NCBI GenBank assembly: GCA_026692885.1
Contig: JAPLNJ010000269.1
Location: 1 to 8,667 of the forward strand
DNA: 8,667 bases
Direction of reading: 5' to 3'
DNA from: Planctomycetota bacterium
GTDB lineage: Bacteria > Planctomycetota > Planctomycetia > Pirellulales > Pirellulaceae
The translations under genes were made by a program, and so were the position numbers. The number at the start of each line of letters is the position of its first letter. Within the stretch, counting starts at the first letter, position 1. The notes under the pieces are model-generated. The model was not told the DNA's origin, did no database searches, and saw nothing but the letters and a program-made list of their open reading frames with translations. This document shows positions 1 to 7,028 of this stretch, in pieces.

Positions 1-138
1 CGGCACGTTCGCCATCGGCACCTGTCCAATCACCCGTTGGAGACCGACCGTGTCGTTCGCCTGCAGCAAGTTATTCCGCGTCAGATCCGCCAGCAAGCGT
101 GGATCGGCCAATTGGTAGGCGGACAGGCCGGTATTGAT
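1..138. repeat. Left copy of the 138-bp exact terminal direct repeat
   Basis: Bases 1-138 are identical to 8530-8667, and the repeat reaches exactly both window ends. The implied period is 8,529 bp (2,843 codons), so the coding frame is kept across the junction. It may be an assembly closure of a circle, or the collapse of tandem or paralogous copies. Confidence 0.98.
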
Positions 139-212
139 CTGCCCGATCAGCCGCTGGACCAGTGTCACATCGGGCGAGTTATAGCCGCGGCTGCCGCTGG
201 TGTCTCCGAAGA
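1..212 (-). other. Dockerin-like domain 1 (degenerate calcium loops)
   Basis: Two loop-helix repeats are present: DTSGSRGYNSPD-VTLVQRLIG (loop 204-169) and DLTRNNLLQAND-TVGLQRVIG (loop 87-52). First and last Asp are kept in both, but positions 3 and 5 are Ser/Ser in the first and Thr/Asn in the second, so calcium binding may be weak. The second repeat and the next residues (VPMANV) lie in the 138-bp segment repeated at 8530-8667. Confidence 0.7.
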
Positions 213-3200
213 AGGCCGCCACGTGGATCGCGTCATCATCCACCGCCGGCAATTCCGCCGGGACTGCCGCAGCGTTGAACACGTGCAGATCGGCGATATC
301 CAGCACGTGTTTGCCCCCGTACGAAGCGGTCGCGGGGACCGCTGCGGTGAAGGAGCCCACCGTCAACGGGCCGGAGGCCGCAGCCAAGCTGCCCGGAGCG
401 ACGACGTCTAAAGTGGCCGTGCCCGGCGTCGTCACGCTGAACTGGGCCTGAACGCCAGCGGCCACCAAGGTGCTGTTGAGCGTGAATCCCTGGAGATCGA
501 GTAAGCTCGGAGCGTAGAGCAAGGTCAGCTGCACGCGAGACACGCCGAACGCTTCGCTGATTTGCAGAGGAATGCCGGCCGCCAGGTTGTTGGCCGGCAG
601 ATTCACCGGCTGGCCGTAACCTCGCGCGAAATCCGGTAGGCTGACCGTCACAGCGCTCGCAGGCCGCGCCGCCACCGTGACGGTCTTCGTGCAGGCGTCT
701 CCCGCGGTCCCGTCACCGTTCCCGTCCAGCAGATTCCCCGCGGTATCCCGGAACGCCTTGTCGTCGCTCCGCAGCGTAACCGTGTACGTATCCGGTTCCA
801 AGGGGCCGCCGGTCTTGATGAACACGATCTGCCGCAGAGCCGAATCGACCACCATCGACCCGCTGACCGCTCCCCCCGCCGCACCCGTCACCGTCACGTC
901 GGCCGGGCCCAACACGCCGCCCTGGTCGACCAGGTTCAACACGCTGACATCCAGGTCGCGATTGAACTTGGCGACAAAACCGGTACTCGTCGGCGTGAAG
1001 GAGGAAACCTTCAGCGTCGTGTCCAGCGGCTCCAGCCCGAAATCCAGACCTGCGACCGTCTCCGTGCCGGTCAGTAAGACACGTTGCGAGCCGCCGACCA
1101 GCGTGTTCAAGTTGACGGACACGCTGTTCTCCAGGCTGTTGGCCAAGGCCATGTCCACCGTCCCGTTGCGATCCAGATCGCCGGTGGCCAGCGAGATCTG
1201 CGACGCGCCGGGGAAATTGGCCGCGCCGAAACTCTCGGCCGGGTCAAATGCGAACGTCCCCAGGCTTGACCGGTTCCGCAGGATGCCCACGGTCTTCGAT
1301 CGGCCGTTGGTCACCAACAGATCCAGATCGCCGTCGTTTTCCAGATCGGCCACTTCCAGATCCATAGGACCCTGCCCGCCCGACAGCGTGGCCACCGCCT
1401 GGAACATCCCGTTGCCGGCGCCTTGGCACACGGTCACGTTGTCCGACAGAAAATTGGCCACCGCCAAGTCCAGGTGGTGGTCGCCGTTCAGGTCCGCAGT
1501 GACCAGCGCTGACGGACCGAACCCAACCTGGCAAGCGACCTGGGCAGGCAAGAACGATCCGTTGCTGTCCGCCAGCAACACCCGGACATCACCCAGGTCG
1601 CTGCCGCGCGGATTGGTGCCGAAGTCCGCCACTGCCAGATCCAGACGGTGGTCCTCATTGAAGTCGCCCGCGACCACGGCAAACGGATGGTTGCCCACCG
1701 GCAGACGGGCCGCGCCCGCGGTGAACACGCCGTGCCCATTGTTCCGCAGGACCGACAAATTGTTGTCCGCTTCGTTCGTGACGATCAGGTCCAGGTCTCC
1801 GTCGCCGTCCAGATCGCCGCTGGCAACGGCATTCGGCAAGACGCCGACCAGGACATACTGCGTGCTGGCGAAGTGCGTGCCATCGAAGTCCAGCAGGATA
1901 GCCAGCTTGGAGGACAGACTGTTGACGACCGCCAGGTCGATCCCGCCCTGGCCGTTGAAATCGCCGGCCAGCACGGCCACCGGGCCATAGCCTTGGGGTT
2001 CGAGCGAAATCTCGATGGCTGAGGCAAAAGTTCCGCGGCCATCGTTCAGAAGCAGGGAAACTGCGTTGCGATCGTAGATAGCCGTCGCCAGATCCGGGAA
2101 GCCGTCGCCGTTGAAGTCCCCGGTGGCCACGTCCTGTGGGCTGCCCAAGGGATTGCCAGGTACCGCCAGCGAGTACACACGCTTGGTGAAGCTGTTTCCG
2201 ACCGGCGTCGTCTGGCGTTGCTGCGGCACGTCGAGCACCCGCACGGTGTACGGCCGATTGCCGAGATTCTGGAACTTGTACTGCCCGGCTTCATTCACGT
2301 CGACCGTAGTGGGATCGTCGCTGTCCGACAGTAGTTGGCGTTCGCTATACTGCCGCACGCCGTCGTCGTTCAGGTCCAAGAACAGGGTCGCGCCGGCGAT
2401 ACCCGACTCGCCAACGTCCTGTTGGCCATTGCCATTGCGATCCACGAATACGCGTCCCTGCACCACGGCGTTCTCAGACTGCCCGGTCGTCTGCACCGGA
2501 CGCACGCCGAAATCCCGATCGTCGACATTGCCACCGGCGGGCAAGAAGACACTCCATGCGCCCTGGTCGTCGGCGGTGGGCAGGACGGTGTTGTAGCCGC
2601 CGGGCAATACCACGGCCACCCGATATTCCTGTTCGGCCGACAGACCGGTAAAAGCGTAGTTCCCGTCCGCTGCCGTCACGGTGGATCGCTCGCCGCTATC
2701 GAATCGCCCGTTGGCGTTTGCATCGAGATAAACGGTGCAACCGGCCCGACCGGGTTCACCTGGATCGCTGGCGCCGTTCGCTACCAGATCGTCGAATACT
2801 CGCCCATGGATATCTCCGGGGTAGGGGGCGACACTCAAATCGATTCCTTCCTGCACCTGTCCTGCGTACAACGTCACCGCCCGGTAGTCTCTCTCGACCA
2901 GCGGATTGTTGCGGACTAACACATCGCTTTGCTGGTTTGTATCGCCGGGCACCAAGTTATCCGCGTAGGAGATGAACGTGATGCTGAGACCATCCGCGCT
3001 GAGTCGCCCACCGTAGCTAGAGCCGTTGCCCCGAGTGCCGTCGCCAGCCACGTTGGCGGACGCCAGTTTGCGAGTCTGGCGATCATACACGAAGACTTCG
3101 CTGGACCCACTGTCGTCCGCCAATGCCGTGAATGAGATGTAGTTGCCGTCTGCGCTGAAGCTCTCGACTGAGCCACGGTCATATCCTTGAATCCCATCTT

Positions 3201-6200
3201 CGGCTACGCGGATTCGCTCCACGTGACGAGCGTCAACGTCGTACAAGAAACCCACATCCAACCCGTTCGCGTTTCCGGAAACCAAGTTACTCGCTGATGA
3301 AGAGAACGCCACGTGGCGTCCGTCTTCGCTGAGGCGGGATAAGTAGCTGTCGCCATTTCCCTGAGCTCCGTCGTCAGGTACGCTGATCCGCTCGATGTGA
3401 CGAGTCTGGCGGTCGTAAAGGAAAACGTCCTGACGCACGTTGGTGTCGCCGGGCACTAAGTTGTCGGCTTCGGAATCAAACACCACGTAGCGGCCGTCGG
3501 CGCTAATAAGTGGTGAACGGCAATAATAGTTACTCGGGGTCCCATCGTCGGCCGCACTGATCAACTCCACATGACCGGTCTGGCGGTCGTACACGTAAAC
3601 CCTGTCATACCCCACAATACTCCCGGGGATGAGATTGGATGCGGCGGAAAGAAATGCCACGTAACGGCCGTCCGCACTAATCTCCGGGAAGAAGGAATCC
3701 CCGTCGCCTTGGGTCCCGTCATCGGCCACACTAACGCGTTCCACATGATGGGCCTGGCGGTCGTACACGAAAACATCCCGACGACGATTCGTATCGCCGG
3801 GCACCAGATTGTCGCCTCCGGTGTCAAACGCCACGTAGCGGCCGTTGGCACTGATGGACGGGTTGCCGCTACTGTCATTCGCCGGAGTTCCGTCGTCGGC
3901 CACGCTGATACGTTCCACGTTACGACTCTGGCGGTCGTACACGAAGACATCGCCCGGCGTGAAACCCAGGGGTTGCTCCGCAAACGCCACGTAACGTCCG
4001 TCCGCCGTAATGCTGAAGCCGTAGTGTAGGAGTTGGGTCTCGTCGTCGGCCGCGCGGACCCTCTCGATGCGTCCCGTCAGGTACCACTCGCCCTGAGGTG
4101 TGACGCTGACGTTGTGTTTCCCCGGCGCGAGATCCATGAAGGTATACGCTCCCGCCTCAGACACCTGGACGGTGGCGGGGTCATCGGATTCTGTCACTGT
4201 GGATGGCTCGCCTGTGTCAAGCCTCCCGTTCGCGTTGAGATCCAGATAGACGGTTTGTCCCGGTAGACCAGGTTCGTTCTGATCCAGCCTGCCATCCTGG
4301 TCGAGATCATTGAACAGCACACCACGAATCTGCGACTGGTAGCGTTCCAACGCGCCCTTGTCGGGGACGGCAAGGCCGTTTCCAGCCGAATCCTGGGGCC
4401 GCGGAAAACCGCGCTGGTCGGTTGCCGGAAAGATCGCCGGGTCTGCGGCGTCGATGGCACGGCTGCCATCCAAGAGCGCGTGCGTCTCAGTGGGGCCACC
4501 GTTGTCCTGCAGCGGACCGAGATAGTCTGCCGCGTGGGGATCGGTCTGGTCCCCGGCTTCGTGGAACTGCGAGGTGTCCCCGGTTCCGACGAGATTGTAG
4601 CCTAGCGATCGTGCGCCGCCATAGATGTCTTGCCCCGTCAAATTGCCAACGACGATGGAATTACGCAAGCACGTATTCCCCGATCCCAAGAGCCCATACG
4701 CGAACTCCATTCCGCCGTATCTGAAGTTCTGCGTAATCGTGACGTTGGTCAGGACCGCATCTCCCTGAATGGTAGCACCACTGCCGCGGAAGCTTGAACC
4801 TCCGCCGCTACTCATCTCCCAAACCCCGTTCGTCGAAATGGTGCTGTTCACCATGCTCAGCGAACCGCCAGGTTCGACAACGAAGCCGCCGCCATCGTTA
4901 GCGGCATTGCGAGCGACGGTGCTGCGTTCGACGGCAAGTTGTGCCTCGCCACCGACCAGCAACCCGCCGCCGTCCCAGTTCGCCTGGTTCAGCGACACCG
5001 TAGTCTCGATAATACTTGTTGCGCCGGACATGACTGCAATCCCGCCGCCACGCGCGGCGTCGTTGCCAGACACGACACTGGAACGGACGTCCAAGGTACC
5101 TCGACTCAGAATGCCCCCGCCGCCGCGCTGATCCGTCCTGGAGTCGCCGCCGGTCACCGTGATTCTTGAGATTGCCAGGAACGCACTGGGCTGAACGTCA
5201 AAGACGCGGTCCACCTGCGCGGCGTCGACCAGGGTCGTCTTGGCATCGTCCGCCAGGATTGTGATATGACCGGTGATATCCAAATCACCGGTTGCGCCAA
5301 GATCCTCGCCGTGGCCAGCCACGCTGAGCGTGTAGTCGCCCGGATCGAGGATGATCGTGATTGGATTACCTGAGGCATTTGCCTCCTGGATTGCCGCGCG
5401 TAGCGTTGCCCGGCCTGCGCCATCATCAGCCACGCCATCGCCGGGGACTGCGTCCGCCGCATCCTCAAAGCTGTCCACATAGATCACAGATGAATCTGCG
5501 ATCTTGACCTTGAACGAGCCCAGCACGGCATCTGCGGTCGACAGGTGATTCTGATTGGTCACCTCGCGCGGTCGCAGTGAGACACGGTAGTTTCCGTAGT
5601 CCAGTGTATCCCAATCGCCCCCCGGTGCCGACACATGGTACGTCGCCAGAACCACTTTGCCGCCCTGTCGTACATCCACCGAGGCGAGCCTGACGGGGAT
5701 GTCGCGATCGGGACCAAAGAGGTTCGTAACCAACAGGTCGCTGTCGTCGATGCTCGCCACGTCAATCCCTTGTCGATCCGAGTAACACACGCTGATGGCA
5801 GTAAATGCCCCACCGGCACTTGTCACGTCAGACGCGGCCACCAGTTGGGCGCGAGGCGCGAAGTCATCCGAATCAATCGCGGCTCGTCCGTTAAGCCGAC
5901 CGCCAGCCGCCGTCATCGTGGCCAACTCCGGCAACGGGTCGACTCCGTCCAGGATGGCCTTGCGCACCTCACTGACGCTGGCATCTTCGATCTCGGACCA
6001 AACCAGCGCCGCCACGCCCGCCACGTGCGGTGCGGCCATGCTGGTACCGTTCGCTGTCCCGTACCGCCCGCCGGGTAACGTGCTCAACACCCCGATGCCC
6101 GGCGCGGCCAAGTCAACCGCCGTGGCGCCGTAGTTGCTGAAGCGAGCCAACTCGTCGCGAGACCCCGTGGCCGCCACCGCGATCACGTTGTCCAGTTCGT

Positions 6201-7005
6201 AACTGGCCGGATAGAACGGCTCGCGGTCAATGTCGATGCCCTGACCCAGGATATTGCCATTGCCGGCCGCCGCGACGAACAGCAGGCCGGCCTCGCCACT
6301 GGCTTCGATCGCCGTCTGCAACGCGGCGTTCGGCCCGCCCGATTGGCCCCAACTGGCGTTCAAGACGCGCACGTTCTCGCCGAACTCAGTGCGCATCATC
6401 GTGGCGTAGTTCACCGCGGCAATGGCGTTCGACGTCAGGCCTTGATTGCCGTTATCCAGGAATTTCAACGCCATCAGCGACGAGCGCCAGTTGATGCCAG
6501 TCACGCCCCGCCCGTTGTTCCCGATGGCTCCGATCGTGCCTGCCACGTGCGTGCCGTGTCCCAGTGCGTCCCGCGGATCGTTCGGCGCGTATGGCTCGTC
6601 CGCCGATTGCCGGAAGTTCCAACCGAAGAAGTCGTCGATAAAACCGTTCCCGTCCGTGTCGATGCCGTCGGACCAACGGGGATCGACCAACAAATCTCCG
6701 GCGTCGATGTAGGTGTTGGCGTTGAAGTCGGTCACCACCGCCGCGTTCACCGGATCGTTCAAGTCGTGGAACGTGATCCGCCCGTCGCCGTCCGTGTCGC
6801 TCAGTTGCGCCTTCAGGCCCGCGGGGATCTCGCCCTGGTTGAGCCAGATATTCAGGTACAAGTCGGGATGCGTGACGTCGATGCCCGAATCGATTATGCC
6901 GACCACCACATTCGTGCTGCCGGTGTTCATGTCCCAGGCTTCTGGTGCGTCGATATCGGCGTCGGGCGTTGCGTCGAACTGGCCAACGTTGTGCAAGTCC
7001 GTCAT
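1..7005 (-). CDS. Giant modular S8 (subtilisin-like) protease with beta-helix, two beta-propellers, cohesin and dockerin; partial, runs off the window edge
   Basis: This frame is open for 2,335 codons from ATG 7005 to the left edge, with no stop. Order of modules (residues from ATG 7005): S8 catalytic domain about 6-378, interdomain 379-504, CSLREA-like/beta-helix with choice-of-anchor Q ending 505-887, SdrD-B-like 888-976, PD40 propeller 977-1393, two SdrD-B-like modules 1394-1616, FG-GAP propeller 1620-1990, Ig-like 1994-2113, cohesin 2116-2264, dockerin from 2265. The protease triad is complete: Asp39 in IIDSGID, His150 in GHGTHVAGT, Ser322 in NGTSMAAPH, with oxyanion Asn249 in AAGN. This implies an extracellular serine endopeptidase with carbohydrate- or protein-binding appendages. 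The frame has no signal or prodomain of its own. Those lie just upstream in another frame (7487-7002), separated by a 20-bp duplication, so ATG 7005 is probably not the ancestral start. No Shine-Dalgarno is obvious before it, but it overlaps the upstream stop as ATGA. The substrate is unknown. Confidence 0.9.
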   Translation of the reverse strand, partial: MTDLHNVGQFDATPDADIDAPEAWDMNTGSTNVVVGIIDSGIDVTHPDLYLNIWLNQGEIPAGLKAQLSDTDGDGRITFHDLNDPVNAAVVTDFNANTYIDAGDLLVDPRWSDGIDTDGNGFIDDFFGWNFRQSADEPYAPNDPRDALGHGTHVAGTIGAIGNNGRGVTGINWRSSLMALKFLDNGNQGLTSNAIAAVNYATMMRTEFGENVRVLNASWGQSGGPNAALQTAIEASGEAGLLFVAAAGNGNILGQGIDIDREPFYPASYELDNVIAVAATGSRDELARFSNYGATAVDLAAPGIGVLSTLPGGRYGTANGTSMAAPHVAGVAALVWSEIEDASVSEVRKAILDGVDPLPELATMTAAGGRLNGRAAIDSDDFAPRAQLVAASDVTSAGGAFTAISVCYSDRQGIDVASIDDSDLLVTNLFGPDRDIPVRLASVDVRQGGKVVLATYHVSAPGGDWDTLDYGNYRVSLRPREVTNQNHLSTADAVLGSFKVKIADSSVIYVDSFEDAADAVPGDGVADDGAGRATLRAAIQEANASGNPITIILDPGDYTLSVAGHGEDLGATGDLDITGHITILADDAKTTLVDAAQVDRVFDVQPSAFLAISRITVTGGDSRTDQRGGGGILSRGTLDVRSSVVSGNDAARGGGIAVMSGATSIIETTVSLNQANWDGGGLLVGGEAQLAVERSTVARNAANDGGGFVVEPGGSLSMVNSTISTNGVWEMSSGGGSSFRGSGATIQGDAVLTNVTITQNFRYGGMEFAYGLLGSGNTCLRNSIVVGNLTGQDIYGGARSLGYNLVGTGDTSQFHEAGDQTDPHAADYLGPLQDNGGPTETHALLDGSRAIDAADPAIFPATDQRGFPRPQDSAGNGLAVPDKGALERYQSQIRGVLFNDLDQDGRLDQNEPGLPGQTVYLDLNANGRLDTGEPSTVTESDDPATVQVSEAGAYTFMDLAPGKHNVSVTPQGEWYLTGRIERVRAADDETQLLHYGFSITADGRYVAFAEQPLGFTPGDVFVYDRQSRNVERISVADDGTPANDSSGNPSISANGRYVAFDTGGDNLVPGDTNRRRDVFVYDRQAHHVERVSVADDGTQGDGDSFFPEISADGRYVAFLSAASNLIPGSIVGYDRVYVYDRQTGHVELISAADDGTPSNYYCRSPLISADGRYVVFDSEADNLVPGDTNVRQDVFLYDRQTRHIERISVPDDGAQGNGDSYLSRLSEDGRHVAFSSSASNLVSGNANGLDVGFLYDVDARHVERIRVAEDGIQGYDRGSVESFSADGNYISFTALADDSGSSEVFVYDRQTRKLASANVAGDGTRGNGSSYGGRLSADGLSITFISYADNLVPGDTNQQSDVLVRNNPLVERDYRAVTLYAGQVQEGIDLSVAPYPGDIHGRVFDDLVANGASDPGEPGRAGCTVYLDANANGRFDSGERSTVTAADGNYAFTGLSAEQEYRVAVVLPGGYNTVLPTADDQGAWSVFLPAGGNVDDRDFGVRPVQTTGQSENAVVQGRVFVDRNGNGQQDVGESGIAGATLFLDLNDDGVRQYSERQLLSDSDDPTTVDVNEAGQYKFQNLGNRPYTVRVLDVPQQRQTTPVGNSFTKRVYSLAVPGNPLGSPQDVATGDFNGDGFPDLATAIYDRNAVSLLLNDGRGTFASAIEISLEPQGYGPVAVLAGDFNGQGGIDLAVVNSLSSKLAILLDFDGTHFASTQYVLVGVLPNAVASGDLDGDGDLDLIVTNEADNNLSVLRNNGHGVFTAGAARLPVGNHPFAVVAGDFNEDHRLDLAVADFGTNPRGSDLGDVRVLLADSNGSFLPAQVACQVGFGPSALVTADLNGDHHLDLAVANFLSDNVTVCQGAGNGMFQAVATLSGGQGPMDLEVADLENDGDLDLLVTNGRSKTVGILRNRSSLGTFAFDPAESFGAANFPGASQISLATGDLDRNGTVDMALANSLENSVSVNLNTLVGGSQRVLLTGTETVAGLDFGLEPLDTTLKVSSFTPTSTGFVAKFNRDLDVSVLNLVDQGGVLGPADVTVTGAAGGAVSGSMVVDSALRQIVFIKTGGPLEPDTYTVTLRSDDKAFRDTAGNLLDGNGDGTAGDACTKTVTVAARPASAVTVSLPDFARGYGQPVNLPANNLAAGIPLQISEAFGVSRVQLTLLYAPSLLDLQGFTLNSTLVAAGVQAQFSVTTPGTATLDVVAPGSLAAASGPLTVGSFTAAVPATASYGGKHVLDIADLHVFNAAAVPAELPAVDDDAIHVAAFFGDTSGSRGYNSPDVTLVQRLIGQINTGLSAYQLADPRLLADLTRNNLLQANDTVGLQRVIGQVPMANVP
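213..660 (-). other. Cohesin-like domain 1
   Basis: AVTVSLPDFARGYGQPVNLPANNLAAGIPLQISEAFGVSRVQLTLLYAPSLLDLQGFTL and the following strands fit the cohesin jelly-roll layout: a V.VPV-like second strand, a YDPxLL-like strand, and a closing IHVAAFFGD linker. Similarity is moderate. The dockerin that follows directly is the usual partner arrangement in planctomycete proteins. Confidence 0.6.
669..1026 (-). other. Ig-like domain (Big_5/SbsA-like)
   Basis: LKVSSFTPTSTGFVAKFNRDLDVSVLNL...GPADVTVTG...LEPDTYTVTLRS..KAFRDTAGNLLDGNGDG is the pattern of bacterial Ig-like Big_5/SbsA modules: an N-terminal strand, FNRDL, a LxPxTYTVTL strand and a final D.AGN.LDG loop. It is a structural spacer between the propeller and the cohesin. 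Confidence 0.65.
1030..2160 (-). repeat. Seven FG-GAP/VCBS repeats (integrin-type beta-propeller)
   Basis: Seven Dx[ND]xDGxxDLA-type calcium motifs lie at 2121-2086 (GDFNGDGFPDLA), 1965-1930 (GDFNGQGGIDLA), 1818-1783 (GDLDGDGDLDLI), 1668-1633 (GDFNEDHRLDLA), 1497-1462 (ADLNGDHHLDLA), 1350-1315 (ADLENDGDLDLL) and 1182-1147 (GDLDRNGTVDMA). Spacings are 147-171 bases. Seven repeats fit a complete alpha-integrin-like propeller. The motif bodies differ in codon use, so the array is old and not an assembly collapse. Confidence 0.9.
2160..2466 (-). other. SdrD-B-like module 3
   Basis: QGRVFVDRNGNGQQDVGESGIAGATLFLDLNDDG, then VNEAGQYKFQNLGNRPYTVRVLD, is the third SdrD B-type repeat. It separates the two propellers together with module 2. 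The end of the segment (VPQQRQTTPVGNSFTKRVYSLAV) leads into the first FG-GAP repeat. Confidence 0.8.
2490..2823 (-). other. SdrD-B-like module 2
   Basis: GDIHGRVFDDLVANGASDPGEPGRAGCTVYLDANANGRFDSGE followed by AADGNYAFTGLSAEQEYRVAVVLP is a full SdrD B-type repeat with its Asp/Asn calcium loops. It directly follows the PD40 propeller. Confidence 0.8.
2950..4078 (-). repeat. Seven PD40 (TolB-type) beta-propeller repeats
   Basis: Seven copies of the [IL]SADGRYVAF motif lie at 4014-3985, 3855-3826, 3681-3652, 3507-3478, 3333-3304, 3159-3130 and 3003-2974. The spacings are 159, 174, 174, 174, 174 and 156 bases. Between them recurs xNLVPGDTNxxxDVFVYDRQTxHVERISVADDG. Seven is the number needed to close a seven-bladed propeller. 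Such domains bind proteins or sugars, and no catalytic residues are evident. The last two copies are the most diverged (FSADGNYISF, LSADGLSITF). Confidence 0.85.
4079..4344 (-). other. SdrD-B-like module 1
   Basis: QIRGVLFNDLDQDGRLDQNEPGLPGQTVYLDLNANGRLD has the [GR]xxFxDxNxDGxxDxxExGLxGxxVxLD pattern of SdrD B-type, Cna-B-like beta-sandwiches with calcium-binding Asp/Asn loops. It joins the beta-helix to the PD40 propeller and probably acts as a rigid spacer. Confidence 0.8.
4350..5494 (-). other. CSLREA-like start plus right-handed beta-helix ending in a choice-of-anchor Q motif
   Basis: VIYVDSFEDAAD...DGVADDGAGRATLRAAIQEAN matches the CSLREA-type opening (normally DGxCDxx..CTLREAI), but both cysteines are replaced (Ala and Arg). 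Gly-rich beta-helix rungs follow: RGGGGILSRG (near 5125), ARGGGIAVMSG (near 5055), WDGGGLLVGG (near 4978), NDGGGFVVEPGG (near 4897) and SSGGGSSFRGSG (near 4812). The end, LGPLQDNGGPTETHALLDGS..AIDA..TDQRGFPRP, is the choice-of-anchor Q pattern. Such parallel beta-helices usually bind polysaccharide or act as adhesin stalks. No lyase active site is recognisable. Confidence 0.75.
5495..5870 (-). other. Beta-rich interdomain region, family unrecognised
   Basis: About 125 residues from DDFAPRAQLVAAS to LGSFKVKIAD lie between the protease and the beta-helix. Alternating hydrophobic residues and phrases such as VRLASVDVRQGGKVVLATYHV and LDYGNYRVSLRP suggest an Ig-like or pre-peptidase C-type sandwich. 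I cannot assign a family. Confidence 0.4.
5875..6990 (-). other. S8 (subtilisin-like) catalytic domain
   Basis: The domain runs from VGQFDATPD to GGRLNGRAAID. Catalytic codons: Asp 6891-6889 (IIDSGIDVTHPDL), His 6558-6556 (GHGTHVAGT), Ser 6042-6040 (NGTSMAAPHVAG), and oxyanion-hole Asn 6261-6259 (VAAAGNGN). All key residues are present. Asp and His are 111 residues apart, against about 32 in subtilisin. The extra sequence holds three calcium-loop-like segments, and the DGNGFIDDFFGWNF motif is common in long bacterial S8 enzymes. Confidence 0.95.
6631..6798 (-). other. EF-hand-like calcium loops inserted between catalytic Asp and His
   Basis: Three acidic loops occur in order: DTDGDGRITFHD (6798-6763), a near-perfect EF-hand/dockerin-type loop with Asp at 1, 3, 5 and 12; DFNANTYIDAGD (6729-6694), a weaker match; and DTDGNGFIDD (6660-6631), the S8-associated DxDGNGxxDD motif. 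They suggest calcium-dependent folding or activity of the protease. The third is a known S8 feature. The first two look like an insertion. Confidence 0.6.
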
Positions 7006-7028
7006 CGATTGTGCAAGTCCGTCATCGA
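6989..7028. repeat. 20-bp exact tandem duplication that breaks the reading frame
   Basis: The unit TTGTGCAAGTCCGTCATCGA occurs at 6989-7008 and again at 7009-7028 with no spacer. Twenty is not a multiple of three, so the prodomain frame (7487-7002) and the catalytic frame (7005 down) are offset. Deleting one unit restores PSMTDLHNVGQFD as one uninterrupted frame. Confidence 0.95.

Noticed and set aside
677..1990. A 437-codon plus-strand open frame
   Set aside because: It is antisense to the FG-GAP propeller and Ig-like domain of the giant ORF. Its product is low-complexity (Ser/Pro/Arg/Thr rich) with no recognisable domain, as expected for the opposite strand of GC-rich coding DNA.
2974..4014. 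CRISPR-like array with regular spacing
   Set aside because: The repeats are diverged, in frame and protein-coding (PD40 blades). The intervening segments are also related to each other, so they are not spacers.
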